A program made the translations under genes and the position numbers. Under the pieces are notes generated by a model. It was not told the origin of the DNA. It saw nothing but the letters and a program-made list of their open reading frames with translations, and made no database searches. A stretch of 64,000 nucleotides of DNA from Numida meleagris (Eukaryota > Chordata > Aves > Galliformes > Numididae). The stretch covers positions 25,702,637 to 25,766,636 of the forward strand of contig NC_034414.1 in NCBI RefSeq assembly GCF_002078875.1. The letters run 5' to 3'. Every line of letters begins with the position of its first letter. The first letter of the stretch is position 1. Below are positions 15,001-30,000 of this stretch, in pieces.

Positions 15001-18000
15001 ATTTGCCCGTTAGCAGAAGACTCAAGAGTCCTTTGTATCTTGTTCAGCACACTACTTTCAGCGTGGGCTTTTGGTTGACGCTGTTTTCATTAACAGCCTG
15101 AACAGTCACGAACACTCACCAACTCAGGTTTATATTTGTTATCTTTCTTCTACATCTACATCAACTTAATAAAAATGAAGAATTTTAACTAGGCAGAAAG
15201 GAGAACATACCAGACCAGTTTTAATCCATAAGAAAAGTACAGATACTATACTTTTTACATGGTATCTGTGGCAGCATTAAAAACCTTGCTCATCTTTCTG
15301 AGTTTCCATGCAATATTGCCCTGCAACAGCCTTGCTCGTGCTATCTGTGCAATGCTGACTAGCAATCACCCACATTTCAGATGAGAGTTACCGAGAAAGG
15401 CATAGTCTGTTAAGGTATATATTGTCACAATTTGCTTACTATTGTGAAGGAAAGATTTAAAGAAAGTTTGCAAAAATATGTTCCATATGAAACTATTTTG
15501 GCCAACAGTGCAAATGGTGAGACAATGGTATGGGATTTCTTCTACTGCTGCTCAACTGAAAACATTTCTTTTTAATATGTAATTATATAGGAACTCAGGA
15601 CTGTAGTTAATGCTCAGATTAGTCCTAAACCATGCAGACTGGACAATTTACAACAGCAAGAGCTGATCGGGGAATTATAACCTAAGATTTTGGGCTTTGA
15701 CAACTATATCAGAAAACTACGTGAGCTGTGATTTTGTGTTTCAGTTCTAAACTGCATTGCAGTACAACTCATGGATCTGAAGAGACATGCCAGGGCTTGC
15801 ATCAAATTTCCAAGAAGAAAGAAATTTTTATAGTATCCTTTGTACTTTTGCACTTCTTACCTCTATTTTGGACTTAATAACATTGATTTCTCTTTCCATC
15901 TCTTCATGTCTTCGAATAAGGTTTTCCACACTTTCTACATCTTTCCCATAATCCAGTGCTTGTATCAGGACACTCTGGAGGGATACAGGAAGTGTAAATG
16001 GTGAAGATGACACAAACTAGAAGGGTCATATTTTACTTCTTTCAAATTGCTTCCTTCTTCCCTTCTTTTCATTGCCCTTGGAATGCTCTTATTGTCTTTT
16101 TAAATACCTATAGAGCTCTTTATGTCTGCACTCTCAACAGAAATGGAAAAAGAACTCTGAATATTCACAGTTCTACATAAGATGCCTCTAGGCATTCCCA
16201 TGTTGAACAGAAAGGCAGGAATGCTTCCCTACACTTCTCAACCTTTGTTTTCTCATTTTTTTTCCCCCATAGCTGAGAATAGCCAAATATTTCCCATTCA
16301 GTCATGGTGCAGAAATTTGCAAGACTCATGTTTCACAAAAATATGGAAAAAAAATCAATTCTCAGAACCCTACCAGAAATGAAATCACAGACAATAAAGA
16401 AATACATTCGTAAAAGTTGTTATAAAAATTTCAAACCAATGGTCTTGTAACCTGAAGTACCCCCTCCATGTCTTTGACTACTGACTTACAGTTCAATAAA
16501 ACAGTATTTGTTAAATCCATGAAATCATTAGTTTTTATATAGTCTTCTTCTATTAATCTCAAAATTAGAAACCAGAGTAGGCATTTGTACCTCCATATGA
16601 AGAAAAAAATAAATGAGATTTTTATACAACTTATCAAGGTTGCATATTTGCCTACATTGCACAGCAGGGAGAGATAAGCAAGCTACTGCTGAACAAACTA
16701 GCTTTGAATCTGGAACACTGGAAGTTGCTACATTCAAACTAAGTGGATAGTTAATTCAGGACAAGTTCTATGGTAGCTCATCTAACTTACTTTTGGTATT
16801 CAAAATTTACTTGGCTCTGCACGGTCTGAAGGAGATATACACCTGTATCAGTAACCCAGCAAGAAACAGACAACAGTCCCAGATCTCAGATTTGTATCCT
16901 ACAGACCACATGCAGATATCTATAAATATAAAGACAATGCAGCTTAATTTATAGTCTAATTCTCCTTGCAGTTGGTAGAAAGAAGGAAGCAGCACCAGAG
17001 CGTAATTCATCACATCCTCAAGAGGACATTTGCTATAGATTAGGCACCCTGAGCTCTGAAAGTCCTTCCTTGTTTCCACTGACAGTGGTAGAAAACCTGA
17101 ATGAGTACTTTGAACATAGCACCTAGTCACCAATGTTGAAAGTACTTTTTAACAGGAAATACAATTTGATTAGAGAACATTCATTAGAACCATAGAATAA
17201 TATAATATTTTAAATTGAAAGGGACTTCATGTAAGTGATCAAGTTCAGCTGCTGCTCAAAGCAGGGGCATCTGCTCAGATTTCTCAGAGCGTGGTAGAGA
17301 TTTGAGTGTTTCCAAAGACAAACCCCACAGGCTCTCTGGGTAACTCCTGTGGCAGGCGGGTTGGAACATGATGATCCTTGGGGACCGTTCCCACCCAAGC
17401 CATTCTATGATTCTATGATTCCAGTATTTTATCTCTCGTTGCAATTTTTTTCCCCACGTAACATCTACTTGGAACTTCTCTTGTTGCAGCTTGTACCCAC
17501 CGACTCTCACTCTTTTAATATGAGTCTCCAAGAAGAATCCAGCTTCATTTTCCCCGTAACCTTCCATTAGGATGTTGTCTTCAACTACCCTTCTTCTTGC
17601 AGACTCTAATCTGTACTTTCTCACAATACATTTCAAAGATACCTTTTTAATGTTGAGTGCTTTAAGGACTGGTAATCTGCAATGTATTTAATGCCTTCCT
17701 GCAGACTTGATACATAGAAAACTGTTAAGGGACACTGCTAGATAGTCAGTATATCTTCAGTAATACATATGCCTGGGTTTATCACTCAGAAAATAGAACA
17801 TTTTTCCCATGTCAATTAATGTAAATCTGGGAACTCACCTTCTCAGTAATTCTCTCTGTGATGTCATCAATTTCTCGGATTAAGGCATGAATCTCTAGGG
17901 CTCCTTCTAACTTCCTCCTGTATGCATTCAGGTTACCATGGAAACTGTTCCACCTTTTATTGGAAAATAATATTTTAGGAGTGTATTTCAGAGGTGAAAA

Positions 18001-21000
18001 CTTCCACAACCGAGTTTCATAATGCTCAGCTCTAAGTAAAAAAGACTAGATTTCTGAGCTACATTGTGTGCTGATCCCCACTTCCACGCAATAGCAGATG
18101 CAGCATAAAGCATCAGCCTGATGAAACTATCTGGCTATATTTGTTCCAAGTTTTTCAGGATGGCATAGAAAGTAAAAACTATGAAGCCCTGATGCAGTTT
18201 CCTTAAATTACCAAAACTAGTGGGCTGTGAAGTAGCAGAAACAATATGCACTTTGCCAGGGCAACTTTTTGAACACATGGAAGTGTCTTAGCTTCATGGA
18301 CATAGTCTGTAAAATGCAGTGAAAAAGCATGTTTGTCTCCAAGGACAGATGCACGACTTTGGCCCTGCAGGATAAAAAATCCTTTTGGCTAACTGCTGTG
18401 GAGTCTTGAAAGGCAGCTCTAGTGCATGAAGTTTGGTAGTCATGATGTTAAAGAAAGCATATATTACTCCACTTAGCCCAGCCCAACTAAAATACCTCAT
18501 CCTACCTTCCTGTTTTCATTTTATGTAGAAGATTTTAAAGCATACTCACTTCTCATTGAGCTGCTTCCGGCGCTGGTATATTGTCTTTGTCTCTTCCTTG
18601 TTTTGTCTCTCCAGTTTCATGGCCAAGGCATTGATAGCCTTGATGTGAGCATCATCCACTGTTGTCTCCTGTAAAGTGAGAAAAGGAATTCAGGTGTATG
18701 TTCAAAATGCTTTTGACCAAGTCTGACACATGCAAAACAACAATAGCAGCAACAAGCAAGATTTATACCTCACTACCAGAAAATTCAGAAAATCAGCTCT
18801 ATTATCTCACTGTTGTTATCAGTCCCAGATGAGTTGACAGTTCAAGCAAGAAAGGACGTCAGCGATGATACACTGCGTAGTGATGGTACATAGATTCAGC
18901 AATGATTTAGGACTACATAAAGACTCTTAGAGCTTTTCTTCTAAGCCAAGCATTCCAGCAGGGGCTCACATGTTCAGGAAATATAGCTGCAGCTGCTGGT
19001 TACACAGGTGATTGCCGTGAAACAACTGAAATGTGGCAGATTGTTCCTTCATCAAACAGATAAAAGACTTGTGGCTCCTCACTTTAGATAGGCATCTGTC
19101 CAGAAGTTCTTTCTGTATTGTGGACAATAGCCTTAAAATCTATATAGCCTAGAGAAACCAAGACAATCCATAAATTGGATAGTAAGACATGTCATTGCTT
19201 TTTCTTCTAAAGCAACATCACTGAAAGGTATGCTAAGCCTTTCAATTTGCTTCCCATGTAACATATATACTACAGGAAGGATAATATTTGCACATTGCAA
19301 ATATATCCTCTGGACTATAGTGGATAACTCTTTTGAAGCATGATGGATAGTCAACACAGAATACTGCTCCAGGATTCAAAAATATTCTATATTTTTGAAA
19401 GACCAGTAAATCATAGGCTTAAAGGGGAGACATTAATCACTGGAGTAGTAGAAGCACAGCTGCCAGATGCCAGGAATTTCTTTTTAATAGAAGTATTTAT
19501 TCAAATTGAATTTTATTTATGCTACATTCATACCAACATGTCTATTTCCATATGTACTTCAGTATTACGAACAGCCACAAAGTAAACAAGATAAACCAGT
19601 AGACAGCCACACATTGCTTCTTCAGGAACCTCAGTCTCCTCTCCTGGGAGCTAGCAACACAATATAACAGAATTTGAGTAGATAACCTGGCAACCATCAA
19701 TGTGGGATAGTTGATCCCTGCCCTACTCTCAGATTTGTCTAGTGGGGAAACCTAGACTAAATGTTTTGGCTTTCTGATCAGATCCTATACTAATGCACTG
19801 TTGCAGAAAATCATGCTGGGTTCTGGAAAGGGGAGCTCAGAGTTTTCTCCCAGGTGTCAGGCACATTTATGCTTTTATTTTGCACAGAAGAAGATTGTTG
19901 TGTTCCGCTATTAGGCAACAGAAGGAGAAGATGGGAGCTGGCAATACAGTGGCTCGTAACTAGTATAAAAGGCAAACAGGATGAAGATAATATTATGAGT
20001 GCACATTAAACCTCACTTTTGAAGTCCTAATAGGCCTAACAGACCAGACTAGCAAGTCAGCACAGAGATCATTCCTGCGTGACATGGAGACTTGTTTGTC
20101 CACATCTGTACAGTTCGTACAGAGAGAAAGAGAGGCTACTACAAATGTATCATCTTGATAGATGATCTCACAGCTCTCCCAGTGAGAGCTGAAAATCATT
20201 TTGATAGCTCAGAAGGTGGTAATGCTTCCTACTTCGCTGATCTTCCATCTTCTTGGAGCAATGGAATTGTATTTACTATCTGAATATGCTGCTGAGCTAA
20301 AAAGTTAACTGCTGCTTCTAGCAACATAAGGAATGTGGAAACAGACAAGGAAAACACCTCTTACCCCTGATGTTGCTCCACGGAACTCATTCAGTTTCTT
20401 CATGAGCTGCAGACAGTGTTCATAGTCATTTCCCACATCACCTATGTTAATCATGACTTCCTGAGGAAAGAAGCAGTAGATACACAAACATTCAGGCTAA
20501 GAGTACAAGAATACAAGACATTATTGCTTATGGTGCTGCAAAAAGTTCTGTAATTTTCTCCATGAGTCACTGACCTACAACTTCTGAAGTAGTCACTTCT
20601 GATCTTTAGATGATGATGAGACTTAGTCCCAACTCCTTTTACAATCCATTACTGATTACGAAACAGCCTCTGAATGAAAACTTACTGAATTAAGTGACTC
20701 TTCCTTTATTGTTACAAAGAGAAACTTTCAGATTTGACACACAATGAGACTGAATGCCAGTTGCCACATGCTTGAAGTTCCTTCTATTCTAGTGTGCTTT
20801 TATGTCTGTTTTGACAGAGATGCACAAGAAAAATAATCACAACTTCTTTATGTGCACATTTTACATGTGATGCGCTAGTACTGTTCAACCAAATCTGGCA
20901 CGGAAACTCTCCAGAAAAGTTTTAGAATCTATTTAATTATTCCTTCCGTATTGTTTGTAGAGCACATCTCTCATGAAGAATGCCCTAAGAAAATGGCCTG

Positions 21001-24000
21001 GAAGTTGACATACATTAACACATATTTGTTGTGATATAGCAAGTCTCTAGTGTGCTGCTTGGTTTAAATATTAGAATTCGTTTACCTTTTCCCTGATCCA
21101 GGCTTCCACCTGGTCCACTTTCTGGAGAAATTCCAGGAAATCTCGGCTATCCTCCAGCATCTTTCCGCGGGCAGCAACAGCTCTCTTCAACTTCTCCCAA
21201 CGCTCCTGAAGCATGCGTATCTGGCGGCGGATCTCCCCCGATTTTGGGTGGCCCACTGAAACCAGGGCTTCTCCTTTCTTCACATTCAGGGGAGGGAATT
21301 AGAAATGAATGTTACTACTAACTTCTAATGTGATTACTATGTTACATGACTTTTCTAGAAGGACTGCCACTTTCCTAACCTGCACTGTACAATTACTTAC
21401 TAATGTAATTTCTCAGCTCCCAAGCAATACTGCTCAGCTGTAACACTCTTAGATGCGGAAGCTAATCAAGCACACTAGATTTGAATATACACCTGCCAAG
21501 GATGACATTCATGGAGTGAGAGCACAAGAGAGGGATTACAGATTACTGTACTCTTCAGTGATATGATTTGCCCAGTTTCAATGGTTTGTTCAGCAACTGA
21601 GCATGAAATTCTATTTACTTTTTGTGGGAGTAATCACCCTCAGGTAAGGGATAAGTTGGTGATATCCTTCTCTTTGGACAATAAGGAAAGATGGAAATCC
21701 CCTGGAGAGAGAAATTAAGACATCTCTCTGTTTTAAATTAATGGGATTCCATTTCCATGGCATAATAACTGGGTTCTTGTCATACAAGTAGAAAAAAATG
21801 GTAGAGACAGCGAGGAAGCTATACATCCTTCTCATTCCATCTTAGATAATCTGCAGTGACTTGTAAAAACACTAGCAGAGTGCTAGAGTTACCTTATTAA
21901 CTGCTGTGATGATTTCTTCATTTGCTAGAATCTCTGCCTCAAAGACCTGATGTTTCTGCAGCAGCTTCATTTTGTCCTGCAGGTTGCTGGGATCTTGTAT
22001 GGAAGGATCCTCTAGCTTCTGCATGCGCTCACTGATCCAGTCTTCTGCCTGCAGCAGTGTGAAGCACTCAAGTTAGCATGACAACTACATGTCATCCTGG
22101 GGCCTCCTCCCAGTACGTTGTTCTATGAAGTTCCCTATGCCTGGGCTCTCCAGTTTCTGAACTATTCTACTTGAAAGGAAATAAAAGCAGATAAGAATGA
22201 AAATATTTTTTTATCCGACAACAAGAATAATAAAAAATTTCCTTGAATGCCCCAAATTTTAATCACAAGTTGTAAACATATTATGCAAACTTCCAGGTTA
22301 GATACAGTGAATTCTTAAGCAGATATGCTGCCTTAACATGGTAGATATATTTCAAATGAGCTTGTGGCAGCTGAGCCTTGGATTTAGGGCTCTGAGTTTC
22401 ATCTCCTATCATTGTCATTGACCTACCTGTAAGCTGGTTTAAGATTCTTAAAAATTCTATGTCTCACCTATAAAAGAATGTTAACATTTCTTATCTCAGA
22501 GATATTGTGAGATCTAAATGGAAAATAAGCAATAAAGCCTTACTGATATATCAAAGCACTAGTCAGATTATTTGAAAGCAAACATTAGTCTCTTTGCTTT
22601 TACACTTCATAACATTTGAAATACTCTAATCAGGAACATCACATTCACACCACCAGCTGAACCATGAAGACTAATAATGCAAAGGTTAACACATTTCTCC
22701 CAGAAAATTCTTTCTTACGGGGCTTAAACTTATGCAGAAGAAAATGGACAAGAGGATAGTGACTTTTCCACTTTTTTTTTTAATAGTTCGCTAAACTTAA
22801 TCACTTTGCATTGACATAAATATTTTCTGTCCATCAAAGCACACAACGGAACACTTGACATACACTGTAATTGACTCCGTTCTCCTCAGACCTCTTCAGT
22901 TCCCAAAAATTTTGACTACAGAATAGCAAACTGAAGCCAGTCTTATCAGTTTCAAAGCATCTTGGCTGTCCTTGTGGTACTGTACTGCACACAACAGCTG
23001 ACAACTGGAAGATTTTCTCAGTTAATTAAAAATTTTAAGTGTTGTTTCAGCTGCTGAAATTTTACAAACAATAGTAAAAATTGCTTTCACTAGCAGCACA
23101 TTCTCCTGAAAACATTTCCCTCCAAAGTACAGTTAGAGATTCTAAGAGGACTCTTTTGCCTTATGTCGAGGTTGTCCAGGACAGCAAACGGTCATTTGCA
23201 GTTTTCATTTCTGACACCCTCCTCACAAACTAGGGCCTTCTCCCGTTACCCAGACACATATTAACACTTTGAGGTCACTTTAACTGACTTCTCATTTGAA
23301 TGAGAGAAGCTCATCCATGCAGTTATGCTGGGAAACTAATGTATTCCCTGCACATTGCCACTCAAAGGGCAATTTCTCTCCTACTTTTTAATAACAGGCA
23401 AGAGCAGAACAAAACTATAAAAAAATCTCATCTGCACTCTTAGTGGCTTAATTTATTCTCAGTTTATTGAAGACAAGGACAGTGAGACTAGTGCTATACT
23501 CACTGCAGGTACATGAGAACAGTCTTATTTCAATGAGACTCATAAAAAATGTGGGCAGTATCAATTTAGAAATCTACATTTTCAAAATGTAAATGATTTT
23601 TCATTAACAGAAGTATTTCAAGCATATACAGGGCTGTGCATGCTCCAGATATTTATAATTCTCTCTCACTCCTTTGAAACAAATAAGTAAATGTTATTCT
23701 CTTCTACAGAGGATGAAAGGGAAAGGAAGTTAAGTACCAATAATATGATGAGCAAGTTTCACAGTCAGCATTAAAATTCAGAGACAGCTTTAGAAGTCAA
23801 GGCTTTGAACTGCATGATCATTCCTCTGCAATAACTTAAGTAACTACACATATTTCTAAGTAGCAACCTACTCATTTGCCTTCTACATTAAGATTGATGT
23901 GTATAGGATTGACTGTCATACTGTGGCAATAGGATAGTCTAGAAGTCTGTTTCAGAGCCACTTTCTAGGAGAGTGTGACCTATTCCGTGAGCTGCAAGCA

Positions 24001-27000
24001 CGTGAAGTCTTGAGTTTGTTTCTACACAAAGCTTGCAATGACAAAGTACTATGTCCTGACAGTAGTACAAACTGCAGCAGCTAGCTTTCTAAATGGACCA
24101 TATGACATTAGGCTCTCCATTCTGGTCATCAGTAATCAAGGACTGTGTTGATCTTGTATTGATGTGTTAACTTCTGGAGGGTAACTGGAAGATTTTTAAC
24201 CTTGACTGTGATCTCTGCTTTCTGCTGACACACACAAAAAACTTTTTGATCAGTGGAAACTACTTAAAATGAATTCAGGAGTAAGAATTTTCAGGAGGGT
24301 GGGATCTGTACTATCACAGAATCACAGAATTGTAGGGGTTGGAAGGGACCTCTGGAGATTATTGAGTCAAACCACCCTGATTAAGCAGGTTACCAAGAGT
24401 AAGTCACATAGGAAAGCATCCAGGCAAGTTCTGAATATTCCTAGAGAAGGAGACTCCCAGTAAGTAAGAATAAGCAATGACCTCACTGATTGCACAACTA
24501 AATTCAAAACTCATCTCCGCAATTTAACTCTCCTCTGGGGACTGTTCTCATAAATGAACTCATACACACTCAGAACATCATTAAATTTAAGTTAAATGTT
24601 CCATTCAACCAAAGAGGAATGGAAATATTACTGTAAGAATTTTTTTTAATTCCTTGGTGGCATTCACATTCTAAAGCAGGAGGCAATGAATTTAGATTGA
24701 CAGACTAAATGAGTAGTTAGTTTGAGGGCAAAAACTCTCTACAGAACTCCTGGCTGAATGAAAGAAGAGAAATTCCTCACTATACAGGACCAGATGCTGT
24801 ACTGTGTGTTATTCATGAAGATGGAATGAAGGAGGACACAGCCCAAGCACTGATTTGACAATTTCAGAGAGATGGGAAGCAATTAAGAAGCATTCCTAGT
24901 GAGGAGGTTGACTGTATCTCTAGGAGCACATTGACAGTTTCGCCATTAGGGAGGATATTTGCAGTTACATGACCTTTCCATCCAAGGTACAATGTTCTTT
25001 TGAAAATGTTAGCACTGTGCATTCCATCCACTGCTGGGCCACAAGGTAAACCAGTCCACCAATCACAGTCAGTCCATGTGATAAGAAAGGTATGGCTAAA
25101 TAATACAGGTTAATTTTTCACTGTGTAAATAATTCCTAATAAAGTTTATTTTAAAAAGCAGAGTGCAGCTCTTGCTCATCAGTGTAGCCAAAGAAGAGGG
25201 TATTTAAATATTTGATCATTATTGAGGGAGTTCTAAATATATTGTGTTATAAATGGAATTTAACAGCCACTTATTTCTAACTTTTTTTTGTTGTTGTTGT
25301 TGTTACCAGCAAGTGTAAGATAGGCCTTTGCTGACAACCGTAATTTGAACTTGTCAGGACGTGTGCTTTTTTGGTGGGCTGGGAGGTGACAAGTATCTGC
25401 AGTTTTTATTTAAAACATGGAGAACGTTCTAAGGGATGTAGCAGCAGAAGTGCTTACCAGACCAGCAAGAGCACTTGCAAATGTCCCTTCTTCTATATGT
25501 ACCGTTGCTTATGCCAGCACACTGGATGCTAAAACATTTTTCAGTCACACACACTGTACTGTCCTTTGAAAGACTGACCTGTTATGTCTTTCCAACCCTC
25601 GTGCCAGGAATAGAGCTACTTTTTTCACAGGACTAAGGCCAGAACAGGATACAGACTAACCTGTTCTGCAGAGGTGTGCTTACAGTAGCTGAAGAGCTAT
25701 GTTCACTTACAGAACTGTAGAGCTTGGTGCCCTTGTCATATTTCTTCCCACACTGTGTTTACTCTGTCTTAAAATACCTTTTCTATTGCACCAAAGGAAG
25801 CATAAAGTAGTGGCTGGCAGTTACTTTTTGATTGGATTTATTTTATTGGGACTCCTGATGTGTAAAGTAGCTCTAATGATCACAATCCCACAACAATTGT
25901 ACGTATAGTAACAGCAATGGTATTGTCTCACCTACCATGTGAACATGGCAGTACAGCAGCTGCCATCTTAAGAGTAGATTATCAATTCAGCTATCTCTGG
26001 CAAGATCAAACACTTTATCCAACAGAGGTAAGCAGTTCCCCTTTCTTCCACTCCCATCCCAGTCTAAATTTCTCTTACCTCTGCCAAGTTCTGATAGAAA
26101 AGTGCCAGAAGAAGGGCAGTCTGCAGCTTTTCTCTCCTGCTCTGGGAGAGATTCTTGATCTGCTGCTTCCTCTGAAGAATGGTGTTCAGTTTGTGCTGGA
26201 TCTGTAGCCCATCCAATCCACCATCCTTTTCTAGCTTGCTTGCTTGTTCTTGAAGAGACATCATCTGAGAAGGCAATAAATCTAAAGTCACTTCCGTGCT
26301 TTCAAGTGGTGTTAAAGAAATAAAAATCCAGGCTCATTTCCATAACTTTTTTTTGCTGGAAGGAGCAAAAAATGTTAGGAACAGGTTAACCAGCATTTCC
26401 TCCCACAACCTTCCCCAGTACTACAACACATCCACTACCTCCTTATCATCCTTACTTTAGCACACTGTGATTACTGAGATGAAATAAAACTGTAGATACA
26501 GGAGTCCCTATCCTACTGATCAGCTGGTGCAAGGAGTCATGGAGCAAGCCTGACACTTACAACTGCCCAGATTTTATTGTTTTGTGGAAATCAGGTGTTG
26601 GAAGGTAGTTCTCAACACAAGCAACCTGTCTGCCAGGGAGCCGGCACAGACCTGGGAGCTCATTCCATCTGGGGAAGCAGGCACAGACCCAGGTTTGAGA
26701 GCTTAGCCATAGCATGGGTGAATTACAGCAGCTGGCCACCAGCCAGATTCCTTTAGGTGTGGGTGAGCAATCCAGCTTCAATTCCATAGATGCAAAGAGA
26801 GTAGACAATTTGGTACAGACATTATATAATAAACATAAATTTAAATAATTAGCAAACCATCCACTCTGACATACTGTACTTTACGTACTTCAAAAGCCAC
26901 CATCTTTCTAAGAAGAAAAGTTGAAGACTTCCAGTATCCATAACACAGTATGATCTGCTTTAAGTATTTTTTTCTGGTAAGTCCCAGTATTTGATTTTCT

Positions 27001-30000
27001 AAGTGGTTTTTCCGTCTACTTCAAGACAATGCAGACAAGACTTGGATATGGATTGTTTAATATTTTTCTCCACTCCTCTGTCTCTTATTTCACTAAACTT
27101 CCCCATTTTTTCTTTGATTCAAGCATATCAGGCACATCACATCTGTTGCCACATTAAAAATAAATAGAATTACTTCAGCTCCTGTGTTGGTAGAATATTC
27201 CTTTTTTGTTTACTGTACCTTCTCATCCTGTGATGCCAGTAGCTTCTCAAAAGCTTCATGTTTCCTAATCAGTTGCTCTACTTCATCTACAGAGCTTCCG
27301 AGGTCACTGCTTTTCAAATAAACCTACAAAAAACATATAGTATTTTCTCACTTGATTAAATACCACATAATCCCAATTCACAAATATATGAAGGGATATT
27401 AGCTTTACAGCACGCTTGAGAGGAAATAAAAGGAATAGAAGGTAATTCAAACTGGAAATGAAATAGCAGAACTTCATGGGCTTGAGCAAGAAAGAGAGAG
27501 AACAGCAGGTCCTACTATATAAATTGACCTGTGTCTGCTTTCACCAAATCACAAAACCGGTGGTAAATTCAACAGCCATTCTTGTAATCCAAAGCCAGAT
27601 CAACGCTGCCATGTCTGACATGCATTATAGTTTCTTCTTAGAAGACATCCCATAACAGAGACTTTACAGGCTCCCTTGGCAATTTATTGCACTGCTTCAT
27701 TACCATCACCATTAATAAGATTTTCCGAATACATAACCTGAAAATGCATTGCTAATATTTCATCTCATTACATTTTGCCCTCTTCAGCACAGAAAGAAAG
27801 TAATTTCTTTTACATTTGCTTCAGCCTTGTACATTTTTGTAGGTTCACATAGGCTTAATAGGGATTTCTATCATCTCTAGCTAAAACTACCCTGGAGCAG
27901 ATCAATCATTCCACAGATGCTGTGTTTTCTCAACTTCTAATTATTCTCATTGCTCTCCCCTGGGTTTTCTCCATTTCCACTTATTTTGAAATGGTGTTCG
28001 TACAATTTGATGCAGTACTTGTCTGAGGCTGCCAGAGAGCTTACTTCCGGTGCCTTTCAAGCTGTAATCACACATTTGTGTATGGTGCTTATCTTTTACA
28101 CAATACCTTGAACTCAAATTCACCTTGTAATCTACATTAAGCTTCCAGAGTTTTTTAGAAGAACTGCTATAATACCAGTTTGTGTCTATCCTGTATTTGT
28201 TCAGCTGATCATTCATGGAAAATGTCATATGATTCTATGATTATGCTGCACCTGAAACAAGCATATTAGATCTCCTATTTTTTCAGGCTGTATTTCCAAC
28301 AGTCTGGCATTAATTTTATTTACTACCATGTCAGTCTCTGATGTAGGAAGACTATAGCCTAAAATTAAAAAAAGGCAGTTTTAAGGAAACTGTTTCACTA
28401 TTCAATTTTAATGCTGTTATGACGTTTTCTAATAAATCCATGTACATCCCTAATGTACCACTGTGTTTCTTGACTCCTTCCTGATGTTATGAAAATTGGT
28501 TGCACAATTACTTCTTCCACGCATTCTGTCACTGGAGAATCTTTTGAAGATGTTTCCCAGGCACATTTTACATGCAGTGGAATCCACATCCACAGCACCA
28601 ACAGGCCCAGGCAGCCCTGACCACTCTCTGAATGCCCCCTGCCCCACCTTGGGGCCCCATTGAGGCTCTGCCCTGGCCTCTGCCCTGTCAGAGCTGCACT
28701 GAGTGGAGGCCTGAGCCTGGCTCCCCTGGATGGACACAGATGGCACTTGCTTTGTCACCTTCATCTCCAGCTGGTTGATGGAGCTTGATACTGCCACTCT
28801 GCTTGGCCACCGTGGCTTAGAGGACTGATAGCTAGACTTGGTCCAACTTTCTTGTTCATTTTTGGGAGTTAATGAGAGAAATATTTTGCATGTAGAGAAA
28901 AACATACAGAAGAATATCACGCCCAGACCAGATGTTCAAACTGTTCTGTGCTAATCTATGCAGAGTATCAGAAGAGATGTGAGTAAATCCCAACACAGTA
29001 ATCGCTGTCAGGAAGAGGGGAAGGCCACGTACAGTAGGTCTATATTTTTAAAAAGTCTGGCCCATAAGTATTAACTGTAATTCCCAGCAGAATGCAGATG
29101 TTTCGTCATTGTAACTTTAATCCTTTGACCTATCTACTCATCAAGTGTATAAACTTATAAAAGGTTGTGTTTTTTAGAGTGTCTTTGTGTTTGGTTTGCT
29201 CTTGTGGAAGAAAAACTCCACACGCATCTGTTTGCTCTAGTGCTGCATTAAGCTACTTATAATTGGCATCCATTTCTACACTGCTGTTAACTGACACAGA
29301 AAAAGAGCTATCAGCTGATGCTTCTCACTTCTGTTTGCTGTATATGAACACAGAGGCACATAGTGCATCTCTACATTTGTGTTTTAACAGCTGCTTTAAA
29401 GGCACTGTAGTTTTTCCACCTTATTTTGTGGATTATTTATCATTTCTGGCCAAAAAATGATTTACCTGAGGAAAAAGAAAATTGTTAAAATTTTCACTTA
29501 TCACTCCAGGACCTTTATTTACCAACTGTTAGCAGTGAAACTACAAACTGTGTTATACATGAAGAAATTGCCATCAGTTTTCCTGCTCTTATAATCTGTG
29601 GTGGAAGAAAAAGCAAAGGGACATCTGCTGGTAAAGACGGTTACTTTCCTTGGAAAAGAGAATGGAGACATTTGAGAGCGGGGGTGTGGGACAGTGAGTC
29701 ATAATCAGCTGCCTCTGACTGCTCGGTGTCTTGCTCCTACTGAAAAACACTATACATGGATAATATATTCAAGCCCAACTCCCTGAGCTCTTAGAGCAGT
29801 GGAAAAAGTGCTTCTGACTTTTGAGCAGGCCCCCAAAGTAGAAGCTCATGCAAGTGTGCTTGAGAACCCATATTTTAATACTGAAAAAGAAAACCGATAC
29901 AAAAGAAAAGTGGCTGTGCACACTGCAGGAGAGGCAACTGCAATGTGCTTAGAAGAAGCCAGTGCCAGTAGCAGCACTAGCAGCGCAACTTGGAGAGCCA

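Larger units (their letters stand above)
14637..20364 (-). other. Introns between W27 and W31
   Basis: The introns 14637..15860, 15975..17838 and 18669..20364 (and the short one after W29) are plain intron except for the nested CR1 pair at 17191..17640. Confidence 0.75.
22049..26078 (-). other. 4.0 kb intron W24-W25
   Basis: It holds one CR1 fragment (24313..24465) and a GTT microsatellite. I saw no other gene or exon with supporting splice sites. Confidence 0.75.

Noticed and set aside
16452..16637. Open minus-strand segment with a donor at 16450, a possible exon between W29 and W30
   Set aside because: ITEK of W29 joins SVLIQALDYGKD of W30 into a canonical repeat without it. No acceptor gives phase 0 entry, and the peptide is not spectrin-like.
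17256..17636. 126-codon minus-strand frame
   Set aside because: It runs across the CR1/CR1 junction and is a by-product of repeat sequence.
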